Origin: Symsagittifera roscoffensis
Lineage: Eukaryota; Xenacoelomorpha; Acoela; Convolutidae
Direction of reading: 5' to 3'
Assembly (NCBI RefSeq): GCF_963678635.1
Contig: NC_087063.1
Span: 23,690,701-23,754,700 of the forward strand
Length of the DNA: 64,000 nucleotides
In this document: positions 40,525-53,927 of the stretch, piece by piece
Layout: every line of letters starts with the position of its first letter
Numbering within the stretch: the first letter of the stretch is position 1
Notes under the pieces: model-generated
Seen by the model: only the letters and a program-made list of their open reading frames with translations
What the model was told of the DNA's origin: nothing
Database searches by the model: none
Translations under genes and position numbers: made by a program

Positions 40525-40677
40525 CGCAGAAATTTGGTGAGTGGATTCCACTTACAATTTGAGAAGATGTTCAAAGACATGACTATGGGCTCCATGGTCC
40601 TGCACGAACGAAACCGTAGGCAAGTCTTTGACATCTTTGTAAATTGTAAGTGAAATCTACTAACCAAATTGTTGCGG
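40525..40677. repeat. Imperfect long hairpin (57-nt arms, 39-nt loop)
   Basis: The left arm 40525-40581 and right arm 40621-40677 are about 85 percent complementary by eye. The longest shared core is CACTTACAATTT, with ATTTGGT and TCAAAGAC on either side. The size fits either a small fold-back element or a long miRNA-type precursor. Confidence 0.6.
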
Positions 40678-41229
40678 AATCAAAAGTATATACAATATTT
40701 AATAGTGAAAAATAATTGAAGTAATAAAATGCTTTTTAACAAAAAAACTTAAATGTAAGTGAAAAAAACAATCAAATTTTATTTTTTTTTTGGTTTCTGC
40801 GATTCGCAGAGGATCTATGAAAGGATATCCAGCCTGTCTAAGCATATTCCATTTCTCTTATTTCCCCACATTTCAGACTGAGTTATTTTTGTTGCGCGAA
40901 GCGCTTTTTTTTGCGACTCAAAGCCTTTTTTTTGCGTCTAGAATTTTCACGTGGTACCATTATTGCAGCAGTAATCGGTCAGGCTGTAGTAGACCTGAAG
41001 CTAGAGGTCAAGTGAGAGCTCATCCTCACACACTATCCTTGCCATAGCAGGGGATCGATTACACGATCTGACGTGATGGTGTTAAGATCAAAAATTGAAT
41101 CATTATTTAAATACTGAACATTTTTCAAACCTAGAGTAGGCAACCTTTTAGTGACAAACACAAGGTTATTCTTAATTAAGTGAAAATTTATTAGCTATGT
41201 CTTTTTGCGGAACTGCAAGAAATTAAAAA

Positions 41230-44200
41230 TCTTGATAGGTGCACTCTCAGAGACTACTTTTTTTTTGAAAAAAGCCACGATGTACAAGCTCTCAAAAATT
41301 GCGTATTGAAAAAAGCCTAGATATAAACATTTTCAAAGTCTACATTTCAAAAAGAACAGCCATTATGTGAACAATATGATAAATTTGAGAAAAACTTGTT
41401 CAAAGAAGAAATATGATGGAACTCTCAGAGAATAATTTTTCATATAAAGAGTCAGGATGTCAACACTACATAGATTGTTTTTTCAAAATAAGAGCCATTC
41501 AGCTGACAGTTTCATGGATTCCATTTTACATATTTATAAAAAGCCAAGATAAAAACATTTGAAGAGATCAATTTTTCATTAAAAAAAACAAACAAGATAT
41601 TGAAACTCTTCTGATTTTCATTTCCAAAAGTATATATTATTGTTAGACACAATCATAGATTATTTTTTCCAAAGAAAATATGAAATTCTCATAGACATGA
41701 AATTCTCATAAAATATTTTTTTTGAAAAGAGCAGCAAATATTTGAATGTTGAAAAAAATAATACTTTTTTGAAAGAAGAAACAAGAAATGAGAACTCTCC
41801 TAGAACAATTTTTCAACAAAAAACCATAATGTGAATTTTTTCTGAAACAAACTGTTCGAAAGAAGAGCCCTGATTTGGGAACTCTTAAACACTTCTTTTT
41901 CAAAATAAGATCCATCATGTCTACACTGTCATAGAACGCTTTTAGAAAAGGAGAACAAAGATATAGTTACTCGCATGGACATTTTTTTGCAAAAGAACAG
42001 CCATGATGTGGACACGTTCAGAGATAAACTTTTCAAAAGGTTAATAGTGATGACGGACCTCTCATAGATAACTTACTTTTCAGACAGAATTGCCGTGATA
42101 TGAAAACTCTGATGATGTGAACTTGTTAATAGACTATTGTTTAAAAAGAAGAATCCTGATGGGGTGCTTCTAAAAAAACTTAAGTTTTTCAAAAAAAAAG
42201 AAATAATAGGACCGGTTTGAAAAAACGTCCAAAAGAACATCTTTCCAAAAGAACATCCAAAATGTGATCAATGTCATAATTTACTTTTTTCAAAAAAAAA
42301 CATGATGTGGGAACTCTCATAGAATACTTTTTATTATGACGAGCCAATAAATAAACATTCTCAAGGACTATTTTTAAAAACTACAAATAAAGAGTCGTTA
42401 CGCGGACACTTTCAGTAAAACCCATCAGTTTTTCATAAGAACCTTCTCAGAAATTACTTTTTCGAAAAATCATGCAAGATATTGAAAAGCATGCAATATA
42501 TGGAAAATCTTGTATATTAATTTTGCAAATGACCACGTATAGTGCAAAAACTACCATAAAAACCGTTTTCCAAAGGAGAACAAAGATATGAGTACTATCA
42601 TAGACTAGTTTTCGAAAAAAAACAGCCACGATTTGAACATTTTTCCAGACTACTTTTTTGAAAAAATAAACAAGATATACACACTCTCCTAAAATATCTT
42701 TTGAAAAGAAAAACCATGATGTGAACATGTTCCTAGACTACTTGTTCGAAAGAAGGACCCTGATGTGGTAATTCTTAAACACTTTTTTTCTTTTTTGTTT
42801 TCAAAAGAAGAGTCATCATATCTACCATATCACAGAATGCTTTTTGAAAAAGAAGAACCAAGATATAGCTACTCTGGTCGACTTGTGTTTCAAAAGACTA
42901 GTCATTAAATGGACATTTTCAGAGATAACCTGTTTAAAAAAAACAAAGATATGGTCACTTTTACCCACTGTTCCTTCCATGTGAAGAACCTTGATAGGGA
43001 CGCTCTCAAAGACTACTACTCCTACAGGAAAACCAAGAGCCTAAATGTCGACGGTTTGAAAGTCTACAATTCAAAAAGAACAGCCATATATAGTAAATTC
43101 TCCAAAGAAGGAAAAATATGATCTGGCAACTCTCATATGTTCATTTTCGAAAAGAAAAACCACGACTGGAACACGTTCATATACTACTTAAAAAAAATTC
43201 AAGATATTGACATTTTCCTTAAAAAAAATTGAAAATAAAAGCTATAATGAGGTCATGTTCTGAGAATATCTTTTGCAAAGAATAGCCCTGGCTTGGAAAG
43301 CCTTAAACTTTTCTTTTTTTCCAAAGACGAGCCATCACTTCAAAACTCTCTTGTTTTACTTTTGAAACGGAGAGCCAAGATATAACCACTCTTATATATT
43401 TTTTTCAAAGAGCAGCCATGACGTGGACATTTTCAGTGATAAACTTTTCGAATACAGAATAATGAAGAGGGAACTCTTATAGACTACTTACTTATCCAAC
43501 AGAAGAGCTATGGAAATTCTCGCAAAATGCTTGTTTGAAAGAACAGTTATGATGTGGAAACTTTTACAGACTACTCGTTTCAGAAGAAAAAAAAACCTGA
43601 TGGGGCGCTCTCAAGGACTACAATTTTTAAGGAAAAGCCACGATGTGGACACTCTCATAGACTACGTTTTCGAAAAAGAGCCTAGATGTGGACGATTTCA
43701 ACATCTACTTTTCGAAAACAATAGCCATGTTGTGAACAATATATAAGATTAACTTTTTCAGAGAAAAAACATGACTTGGGAACTCTCATTTTGTTTTGAA
43801 TAGCCAAGATGTGAACACTCTCATAGATTGCTTTTTCAAAAACAAAAAACATTTCGAAAGAACATTTCACAGTTTGATTTAAAAAACTCTGGTTTGCTAT
43901 TTTTATGAAAGAATAGCTATATTGAGCACATTATCATGGAATTAATTTTCCAAACACGAACAAGGGTGTGGGAACTCTCACAGGCTGGTTTTCGAAAAGA
44001 ACAGCCACGATTTGAACACTTAAATTGACTACTTTTTTATGAAAAAAATCCAAATAGGGACATTCTTCAAGAATTTTTTTTTGATAGAAAAACAAAGATA
44101 GGGAATCTCTCCTAGAATAGTTCTAGGACTACTTTTTGAAAAGAAGAGCCCTGTTGTGAGAGTTCTGAAACACTATTTTTTTCAAAAAGGAGAGTCCTAA

Positions 44201-47200
44201 TGTCTACACTATCATAGAAAGCTTTTGAAAAAGAAGAGCCAAGAGATAGCTACTCTCATGAACTTTATTCAAAAGAACAGCCAAGATGTGGAAGTTTTCG
44301 GAGATAACTTTTTCAAAAAAGCTACAATGATGAAGTAATTCTGACAGACTACTTACTTTTCTGAACAGAAGAGCCTTGATATGGAAATTGTCGAAAAACA
44401 GCCATTGATAAGGACCCTTTCATACACTATTCGTTTCAAAAGAAGGACCCTGATGAAGTTGCCCTCAAACACTATTTTTTAGAAGAAAAGTCACAATTTG
44501 AACACTCTCATAGGTTTCGTTTTTGAAAAAAATCTAAACTTGGACGGTTTCAAACTGTATGTTGTGAGTAATATCATAGACTCCTTTTTCGAACGAAGAG
44601 CCATTAAGCGGGCACTTTCATAAAAATAATTTCTCATTTCCATAAAACCCATAATATGTACGTTCTCAAAAATCACTTCCACTTCCTCACACTAAAATCA
44701 TAGAAGATTTTACAAAACAAATAGCAAACAGACAATACATTTTTCGAAAGAAGAGACCTGATGTAGAAACTCTTAAACAATTCTTTTTCAAAAGGAGAGC
44801 CATCATGTCAATTATCTCATAAACTGCTTTTCGAAAAAACCAAAACACAGCCACTTTCTTGGACTTTTTTCAACAGAACAGCCATGACGTGGAAGTTTTC
44901 AGAAATTACTTTTACAAAGGAAGAACAATGATCAGGAAACTTTCATAGACTACTTAATTTTCCAATAGAAGAGCCATGATATGAACATTCTCATAGACTA
45001 CTTTTTCAGAGGACATGCAATGACGTGGACACTTCTATGGACTACCTTTCTATTATGTCAGCAATCTGATAGACCGCTTTTCTGGCTAAATATGGTCACT
45101 CTCGTAGATTTAGATTTCAAAAGAGCAACAAGTTGCGGAAACTCTCAAAGATTAAATTTTCAGAAAAAAAACAGAACATTGAAACTTTTCTAGACAGCTT
45201 TTTCAAAAGAAGAACCCTGATGCAAAAAATTTCATGGACAACAATTTCGAACGAAAGGCCATGAAATGGACATTTTTGTTGATTACTTTTTTCAAAGAAA
45301 AACTAAAATAACTCTCATTTTACCTAAAAAGGGGCCATAATATGAACACTGTCATAGATTGTCTAAAAAATTGGTTTTATATGACGAGGGGATTTATACG
45401 GACTACTTTTCCAATAGAAGAAGCCTAATCTGAAAATTCTGACAGACTCCTTTTTCGAACGACAGGGCTAAAAATGACCACTCTCATTGATTTATTTGTA
45501 AAAAATCCAAACCATGATAAAATTAAGGTCACAAATTTCTTTTTAAAAACGGAACCGGATAGTATCATAAACATAGACTTTTTTCATGAAAAAAGCCATG
45601 ACCTGACAGTTAGAAGACTACTCCTCCAATAATTTGAAACTTGAGGAAGACTCTCATGTACCACTTTTCTGGAAAAAGAGCCACGTTGTGGCTGTTTTTG
45701 TAGAACGCTTTTGCAACTGAACGAAGATCCATGATGTGAGAACACTCATAGAATACTTTTCCAAAAAAAAGATCCATGACGTAAACTATCTCATACAATT
45801 TTTTTCGAATGAAAAGCAAAGATTTCCTAGACAATTTTTTCACTAAAAAACATCCCTGTTGTGGACACTTTCGAAGGCTCCTTTTGAAAAAAGAACCGTG
45901 GTAAGAGCATTTCCATAGACTAATTTTCAAAAAAAGGAACATTTGGGAAATTGCATAGACTAACTTTTCAATAAAAAGAAAAATCAGAACTCTCATAGAA
46001 AAATTTTCAAAACAAAAACCATGAACTGAACACTCTCACAGACTAGTTTTTTAGAAGCAGAGCTAAGAATGGATACTCTCGTAGACTCTTCTTTATAAAA
46101 GATAAGCAATGACTTCGAAATCAAAAGAACGCCCACATTGCTCACTCATTTCTCGACTAACTTTTTCATATAAAAACCATGATATGGGATTTCTCATAGA
46201 CAATTTGCTTAAAAAAACCATAACTTTTTTTTACAAAAAAGGTCAAGATGTGATTTCTCACAAGCTAGTTTTCCATAAGAAGAGTCATGATGTGAATGGT
46301 TTTTTAAAACAAGATATGTACCTTCTTCCAGATTCTTTTTTTTTAAACAGTCACGATGTAGACAATTTAAAACAATTTTTTCTTAAAAAATGACTGTGAT
46401 AGAAGCAAACTCATTGGCTAATTCTTAAGAACAAATTGACAATATAAAAATTTTCTGAACAATTTCCTAAAAAGAAGATCTATGTTGTGAAAACTCTCAT
46501 AGATAGACTACTTTTCCAAAATAACAGAATGGTTTGAACATTCTCAAAAAACAATTTTTGAAGGAAAAGCCGAGACGTGGACACATTCGCTGACCATATT
46601 TTTGAAAAGAACAACCCCGATTAGGACATTTTCATAGACCCCCTCCTTGAAAGAAGAACCTTGATATGGCGCAATTGAACAGACTACTTCCTCAAAAGAA
46701 GACCTGCGAAAATTTTGATAGACTACTTTTTCCTAGAAACTCTCATTCATAATTTCTTTGAAAGAAAAACAATGATTTGGAAGTTTCAAAGAAAATTTTT
46801 TCTGAATAAGAACCTTAATAAGACCATTCATAGACCACCTTTCCAAAAGAACGATCGCGTTGTGGACATTTTTGTGGACTAATTTTTCCAAAGAAAAGCC
46901 ATGATGTGTGATGGAAACTCTTATAAACTATTTTTCGAAAAGAAGAGCCAGGATAAAAACACTCTCATAGATTTTTTCTTATTTAGAAAAAAAGAACCAG
47001 GATGTGGACATAGTCCAAGAAAATTGTTCAAACAAAGCAGCCATGATGTGGAAATTTTCAAAAACTCTTTTTTTTTGGAAAGAAGAACCGTGATAGGGGC
47101 TATTTTCTATGCTAGTTATTTCAAAAATGTCACAATTGGAACAATCTCATCGATTACTTATTAAAAATATTCAAGATATGGCCACCTATGTGGATTTTTT

Positions 47201-49795
47201 TTCAGAAGAGGAACCTTGGTTTTGAATCTCTACATAATTACTGTTTCATGGGAGCGGCCAACATATGGACACCTTCGCACAATACTTTCGAATACGCGGA
47301 TGCTCTCATAAATCCATGATGCCGATACTCTCATAAATCCATGATGTGGATACTCTCATAAATTAGTTAATGAAATAAGAGTCAAGATTTGATCTCTTTC
47401 CTAGACAGTTTTTAAACAAGAGCCTAGATATGGATACTATCTGCTCTCATAATCTACCATGCAAAAGAAGAGCAATCATATGAACACTCTCCGTGACCAC
47501 TTTTTTAAAAAAGAAGAGCCATGATGTGGAAACTTTCAAAGACTGTTTTTTCAAAAAAATCCTTGATATGGGACTATTTCATATATTAATTCCTCAAAAC
47601 AAGAGCCACGGTGTGAAAATTTTTATAGGCCACCATTTCAAACAAAAAACCAGAATGTGGTAATTCTCATTTACTTTTTTCAGATTGGAGCCATGTTGTG
47701 AATTTTCTCTAAACTGCTTCACCGAAAGAAGAGCCGAGATATGGACGCTTTCGAAGTCTACACTTTTAAATGAGGAGCCAAGGTAGGGTTGAAGAAAAAC
47801 AGCCTTGAAATAAACAATTTCGCAGAATTATGATTCTAAAGAAGAGCCGTATCGTTTTCAGAGACTGTTTATTCAAAAAGAGAGCCACAATGGCAAAGCT
47901 TAAGCTAAAGAGGGCCTCAATGAGTAGCCATGGTGTAAAAATTTTTATAAACTATCTTTTAAAAAGAAGAACTATGTTGTGGTAACCCTCATAAACTAAC
48001 TTTGGTCAAAAACAGAATGGTATGAACACTCTCATAGAGTACTTTTTCGAAAGAAGAGCCGATACATGGACACTCTCTGAACAACTAGTTTTTTGAAAAG
48101 AACAACCATGATCTTCACTTTTTCAAAGACTCCTTCTTCGGAAAAAAGAACCTTGATATTGAAAGAAGAGCCTTGATATGGGCATTTCGAATCTTTATTT
48201 TTTGAAAAAAGAACCGTGATTAAAGCTTTTTCATAAAAAAAATTTTCGAAAAAAAACAACCACAAAAGAAACAATCTAACAGACTAGTTTCGAAAAAATG
48301 TGCCCAAGATATGGTCATTCTCGTGAACTTATCTTAGAGAAGAAGAACCTTGTTATGAAATCTTAAATAAACTACCTTTTCATAGGAAGGGCCTAGATAT
48401 GGACATTTTCATCATTTTTTTAAATAGAAAAGCCATGATGTAGATGCCGCCATAGATTAATATATGAGCAAATAGCTAAAATTTTGACACTCAGGTACAG
48501 TTTTTTAAGAAAAGCCGAAATATGGACAAACTCTACAATCTACACTCATAGCTTACTATATCAAGAGAACAGCCATGGTCGGGACACTTTAATTGACTGT
48601 TCTTTCCGAAAATAAACCATGTTGTGGGAACTGTCAATGATTAATTGTTCATAGAGAGAGCCATGATGTGAGTACTCTCAGGCATAAAGTGCTTTTTTGA
48701 ATGTAGAGCCCAGAAAAAAAAGACTTTGTTTTAAAAAAAAACAAGATTTAAGATTTTTTAGAGCAAAAACTTTGATAAAATTACTCTCATGGAATGCTTT
48801 TTCAAACAATTTTTCCCGATGTAGACTAAATTTTCTAAAGAAGAAATGTAGTGTGGTATCTTTCCAAAAGTTTTATCGAAAAGAAAATCCATGATAAGAA
48901 CATTCTCAAAAGCTCTTTTTTTTGAAAGAGCCAAGATATGAGCTTTCTCCCAGAACAAATTTTGACTAATTATTCAAAAAAAATAGCAACAATGTAAACA
49001 ATCTCACATAACATTTTTCGAAAATATATGTATCTAAGGGCCATATTATGGACATATTTTTATCCTAGTTTTTGAATACAAAAAACTTGACTTGAATACT
49101 CTAAAAGAAAAGATTATAAAATAAGATGCAAGATTTGGAAACTCTAGTAGACAATTTTGTTTAAAAAACAGCCCAGCTAAGGCTAATCTCTACTCACCAT
49201 GTTGTAAAAATTTTTATAGACTACCCTTTCGAAAGGAGAACCATGAGGTGGGAACTCTCAACAAACAATTTTCCAAACGAACAGCCATGATGTTTACTCT
49301 TTTGAAGACTCCTTCATCAAAAATACAATTCTGATAAAGGGTACTTTTATAGACTATTTCATGGCAAGAAAATTGACAATGGGGACACTTTCTTAGACAA
49401 ATTTTCAAAAAAAACATGATGTCTGAGCTCTCGTATATTATTTTTTCAAACAAAAAGCCATGAAATGGAAACTCTATTTGAAATGTTTGAATTGAGTCAA
49501 GTTATGGACACTTTATTAGAGTATTTTCAAGAAAGAGCCTAATTATGGTTACTTTCTACTCTCATAGACTACTATTTCAAAAGATGAGCCATGATATTAA
49601 CGTTTTCATAAACTACCTTTAAAAGAAACCACATTGTAGAATACCTTTGTAAAAGAAAAACCAATTTCTCGAAAAAATGTTCAAAAACAAGACAAGTTCA
49701 AAAGCAAAACCTTGATATGGAAACACCAATAGACTACTTTTTCATAAGGGCCCAGATATGGAAGCTCTCCTTCAATACTTTTTGAATACAAAAGC
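41230..49795 (+). repeat. 8.6-kb diverged tandem array, unit about 45 bp
   Basis: The array repeats, in one orientation, GAGCCATGATGTGGACACTC, then TCATAGACTACTTTTTC, then AAAAGAA. Two clear neighbouring intervals near 46990-47090 measure 44 and 47 bp; at about 45 bp the block would hold roughly 185-190 units. Individual units are heavily mutated, yet phase and orientation persist throughout and no transposon end is visible inside. The unit is close to 15 codons and the consensus is open in one frame on each strand, so there are accidental-looking open frames up to 128 codons (45610-45996, minus). Confidence 0.85.
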
Positions 49796-49807
49796 CTTTT
49801 TGGATAC

Positions 49808-49878
49808 ATGCTGTGGGAGTTTTAAAGCGGTCTTTTCTCCCGGTTCTGCCTTACAATCCCTACCCTGGCTTGACCATC
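49808..49878 (-). CDS. Exon of an unrecognised gene (fourth or fifth)
   Basis: Encodes WSSQGRDCKAEPGEKTALKL then PQH, entering with two bases and leaving in phase 0. The acceptor is CTTTTTGCCAG and the donor CAT|GTATCC. Local G+C is clearly higher than in the flanks. Its two entry bases complete a Gly codon from the exon at 50893-50943. The donor lies about 12 bp from the edge of the tandem array, so the array would sit at the start of the following intron. No family recognised. Confidence 0.5.
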
Positions 49879-50892
49879 CTGGCAAAAAGAAAAAAGAAAA
49901 AAGTGGAAAACAATTCAAATTTTTGCTGTAACCAAATGTAAAACACAATTTAGCAATTGGAACGTTCTTGTTTTGAATATTTATGTTCAACATTTTGGAA
50001 AATTCAGGCTCTTACTCATAAATAAATACAATATATTATAAAACGTTACAACCCATTATAATTTAGATTTTTGTAGAGACAGATCATGAAAATCTATGAT
50101 AATTAATAACTATCTAGGGAACCTCATTGCGGGAAGGATTCAATTTACCTATTTAAAAAAATAAAACATATTGCTCGATAATTATCTCAAATTGAATTAT
50201 GGCTAAAGTTGTCTCAAATTCAAGTTCCGATAGAAACAAATGTGCTAAATTTAAAAAAGAAGTTTGACATTTATTACTAACCCCAATCGAGAAGGTTCTA
50301 GAACCCTTCGCAAATAAGGATACTCTAATTTCAATTAGTTTTATTCAGTTTTCCTTGCACATCCTCTCCAGACGATGAATTTAGCTGTGATATTTAAGAA
50401 ACTCGTGTTCGCGAGATGTTCTTGTTTCAATTAGGGCTTTCTCTTGTTTTGTCTTTTTTTTTCACCTTCAAAGAAATGATAAGCCTCTTGAAATGAAGCG
50501 GTTCAAAACAGCAAGAAGCCATTATAGATTCTCTGCTGTGTTTTTCAGGTTGAATAAATATCGAAACAACAGAAACCTAATGGCATTTTGCTTTTAAATA
50601 CATTCCATTTTCAGTTCAATTATGTCTTTGAAAATCTCTTAAGTACTTTAGAAAACAAAGATAAGAAAAAATACGACGGACTATCGCAATATTCAGCCAA
50701 GTTTTTTCCAGAACCTTCAAAATTGAATCAGTTGGCCTTCCCGACGATGTCTTATTAAAATGGTTCTTTGTGTTACTTGGCAACGAAGAAAAAAACTATT
50801 TAGAAAGACATGTTTGGGTTTGGAGGGGGGATTGCTGTGAAAGGATAATGATTGAAAAAGAGTAGCTATCGGTCCATTTTCGGCAGGTATAC
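49879..50892. other. Intron between two exons of the unrecognised gene
   Basis: A+T-rich; nothing recognised. Confidence 0.4.
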
Positions 50893-50943
50893 CAATCAGC
50901 AGTTGGAGCATGCCACTTTCCTCTAGCAGTTTAATTGCCCTTT
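50893..50943 (-). CDS. 51-bp exon of the unrecognised gene
   Basis: Encodes RAIKLLEESGMLQLLI, with two bases in and one base out. The acceptor follows a long pyrimidine tract ending TTTCTTTGTAAAG and the donor is ATTG|GTATAC. The exit phase joins 49808-49878 exactly. The amphipathic helix-like sequence gives no family assignment. Confidence 0.5.
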
Positions 50944-51191
50944 CTTTACAAAGAAAAAAAAAACAAATAAACAAACAACAAAAAACGCAAACGAAAAATC
51001 TTTCCAAAGCATCACAGCTCATATTGGATTTCCGTTATTTTTTTTACCCCAATTTATTATTTGATTCCCATTGCGTTCGCCAGAAAACGTTTTGAATTGG
51101 ACTTAGCATTTGAATCGGAAAACTTGCTTCAAAAACAAACACAAAATAATAAAGGGTCGTTTTGTCGCCTCAATTATAACTTGGTGGTAAC

Positions 51192-51222
51192 TCGGCCATG
51201 TTTTAAAATCTCTTCTGATTTC
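51192..51222 (-). CDS. Tentative 31-bp microexon of the unrecognised gene
   Basis: Encodes EIRRDFKTWP plus one base. The acceptor CTGAAACCCACAG is good; the donor GTTACC is weak but matches the GTT-type donors seen in the receptor gene. It is proposed because the exon at 53839-53927 leaves in phase 0 while 50893-50943 needs phase 1, and this piece converts one to the other. Confidence 0.25.
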
Positions 51223-51936
51223 CTGTGGGTTTCAGGAAATATTTTGTCAATTGAATGCATTAAAAGACTTCACCGAAAAAATTGCTTTTTGTTTATTCCT
51301 ATGAGGAAAAGTGGAATGTATATGCTTTCACTCAATGCGAAACCTGCATAGTAAAACGACTTCTATGGCATAAAAAAAAACGGAATGCATAAAAAAATTG
51401 ACGAAACGGCCGCGCATAGCAATTGGCCGCCACTGAGTAGCCCGTATATATTATTTGTTGAATTGAGCGGAAAATGAGAAATAAACATACTCGTTTGATA
51501 TAAATCAACAAAACTGCCCTTTTTGGTTAAACAGGGACGAAAAAAGGAAATTATACAAAAACCTTACCATGGAAAAATTTTCTTCGTTTTTGTTGTCCCA
51601 TTAATTAGTGCCCGCATTAGTTCATTATAACGTATTTGGGTCAATTTATAACTCAATCTGTACAAAATGGTATATCCTGGCTTAGTTTCCTCCAGAGCTA
51701 GATAAAAGAAAGTATACCCCAATAAAAGTCCCAATTGGACCCTGTTTTATCATCGACAATTCCTGTAGATTACAAGAGAATTTTATTCCGAAATTATTTA
51801 TCTAAAACTACATTTCCTTGAGCAGAAAAAATTATACGATCACATCCACAAAACCATAAAACTTGCATTGTATTTCCTTAGAAGTTGTTATATAATCATA
51901 GATGGTGCCAATTAGCGTTTTAACTCACACAGAAAA

Positions 51937-53152
51937 ATGTTTGGCGATAATTTTGGCAAAAGTTTAGCGCCAAAAGTTACCGAACTTTTAATAGTCTTCA
52001 TGTCGATTTCAGTGTTTCAAATGTCAAGTCACCTCCCAGGTGTTCTTTGCGATTCTTCTTTTAATTGCAGTTCCTCGACTGTTTACGACCCTACAAGTCA
52101 GACTAAAAATGCAGACGGTCAAAATTACGATCAAAATTACATTTTCTACTTAAATAGTCAAAACTTTCCTTCTCACTACTTTCCGATGACAAATTGCATG
52201 TACACCATAAATGTTCCTGAAAACTTCAAAGTAGTTATTGAGTTCTTACATTTCGATGTCGAGGAACCAACTAAACTCGGAGTTTGTGAATTCGACAAGC
52301 TCTCTTTAATCCTCAGCTCGGACCAAGTTTTCGAATTTTGTGGCAACCAGAGTTCCAGTTTGGAAAACTTCGTTTTCATATTAACTGATTCTGAAATAGC
52401 GCTGAAGTTCCAAAGTGATGCTAGTGAACAATTCTCTGGATTTAACATCCGAGTTTCCTATTACCCAATCCATAAAAATGTCAAGTTTGTTTTTGACAGA
52501 AAGACTGAAGCTAACGGGACTTTGCAAAGTCCGAACGCATTAGCGGGCCAACCATTTCTGCCGGAAAATATTGAATGGACAGCCGACTTGACAGTTCCAG
52601 AATCCAAATGCATTTACATGCATTTCAGCCCCCTAGCGACAATTTTGAATTCAAACATTTCGTTAAATTCAAGCTACAACATGTCCACCGGCGAAGCATG
52701 TTCAGTTAGGTACTCGTACACCACAGAAGTGGGATCAAAAATTTCGAACGAAGTGTGCTTTGAAAGTCTGGACATGATTACCATAGATATTCCACATCAG
52801 TCAGTTCATTTGTATTTCAGTACCCTTGTTAGCGCCAACGAATCGTGGGAAAGTAACCAAATTAACTTGCCTTCCTTTTTGGCTCATTACACCATTCATC
52901 AAAATGCGGCTTGTTTGAGCGAACAGTCCGAGAAGTTCTCGTTGAATATTGTCGGACTGTGGTTTATTGTGAGCATATCTTCGATTGTGGTCATCATCGT
53001 CTTTTCAATCCAGGGTTTCGTGAAGCACTGTGTCGAAAGCCGACAGTGTTGCTACAAATACAGGAACCGATTGACGGCGTCCCGTCGCAACAGCGCCTCA
53101 GTGGCCGGGACTCCCAAGTTCACCCGGCAGAAAAGAAGCGTCAACCACAGAG
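51937..53152 (+). CDS. CUB-domain single-pass membrane protein, large first coding exon
   Basis: The frame from ATG 51937 gives 405 codons plus one base to a probable donor AGAG|GTATAA at 53152/53153; the 14 further residues before the in-frame stop at 53194 are probably intron. Residues about 14-37 are a signal peptide (ELLIVFMSISVF). Residues about 65-176 form a CUB domain: the FPSHYFPMTNCMYTI block with Cys87, then GVCEFDKLSLIL with Cys117, FEFCGN with Cys135, and the closing FSGFNIRVSY strand. Residues 178-322 look like a second, degenerate CUB fold (Cys225, Cys255, Cys274). Residues about 336-360 are a transmembrane helix, followed by a basic tail with Cys-Cys and Arg/Ser-rich sequence. 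Several NxS/T sites fit an extracellular domain. Role unknown; CUB membrane proteins act as receptor auxiliaries or adhesion proteins. Confidence 0.82.
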
Positions 53153-53838
53153 GTATAATTTGCATGCCAATAATCATGATTTTTCTAGTATTCTAGTCTT
53201 TTTACAGTTGAGAGAATTATTCAAAGCTAGCTCGATATCTATTGACGCACCAATTTTATTAATTATAAAAGCATATATTTGGTAACTTTCAAATGATTTT
53301 TGAACAGACTTCCATTGATCGCTAGGAGAAGAACAAAATTTCGGAGAAAAATTTTCAAAATAATTGTCGGCCATTTTTTCTAGGTGTGCCAAATTAGAAT
53401 TATCAGCTTTTTCTCAACACAAAAAGAAAGCTATTTTTTTAAGAAAAAATCTGCCGGTGATTTTTGAAAAACCGAAAAAGAAAGCTTTTTTGAACACTTT
53501 TTGGCAGGTTTCGGCTATAATTGATTTTTGAAAATTTGGTCCTAAAGGCATTTTTAGAAGAATTTCTACAGTTCTTTGACCCAAAATGAGGGTCGTAAAA
53601 TAGTTTAAAAACAAAGTAACCCTGATTAGTGAGGGTGTCAACTTATTTCGGATGGGGACATGGGGGTATTCTTTCTTCTAAAACTCGGCCGGAATATGCA
53701 GTGCCATATCCAAGGTTAAATAGCATGAAATGATTTCTGTGATTTGCGCCTCGGGTCAACCAATTGATCGATTATCTTACAGACCTCTGAAATCTAGAAT
53801 GATAAATACCACCAAGAATATCTTTTTGCGCGAATTAC
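53153..53838. other. Intronic sequence downstream of the CUB exon
   Basis: Further exons of the CUB gene are expected to the right on the plus strand but none was recognised. A+T-rich with no repeat boundary seen. Confidence 0.4.
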
Positions 53839-53927
53839 CTTGTCTAGATGCGGACAACTAGGAGGTCGGTTCCCATGGAGAACCTTAATATTACACTCAG
53901 AGGCAAAGCGGAGCTTCCCACGCAATA
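53839..53927 (-). CDS. Exon of the unrecognised gene
   Basis: Encodes LRGKLRFASECNIKVL, then HGNRPPSCPHLDK. It enters with two bases and leaves in phase 0 at the donor AAG|GTAATT. The acceptor TCGCAAG is acceptable. The entry bases complete an Ile codon from 58758-58835. Clearly richer in G+C than its flanks. Two Cys suggest an extracellular or secreted domain, which I cannot name. Confidence 0.55.

Noticed and set aside
45610-45996. 128-codon minus-strand open frame inside the array as a gene
   Set aside because: It is made of array units whose consensus happens to be open in this frame. There is no start or splice context, and neighbouring units are broken.
41230-49795. Tandem array as a possible CRISPR-like locus
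   Set aside because: There is no alternation of constant repeats and unique spacers, no leader and no cas genes, and the sequence is animal DNA. It is a diverged tandem repeat.
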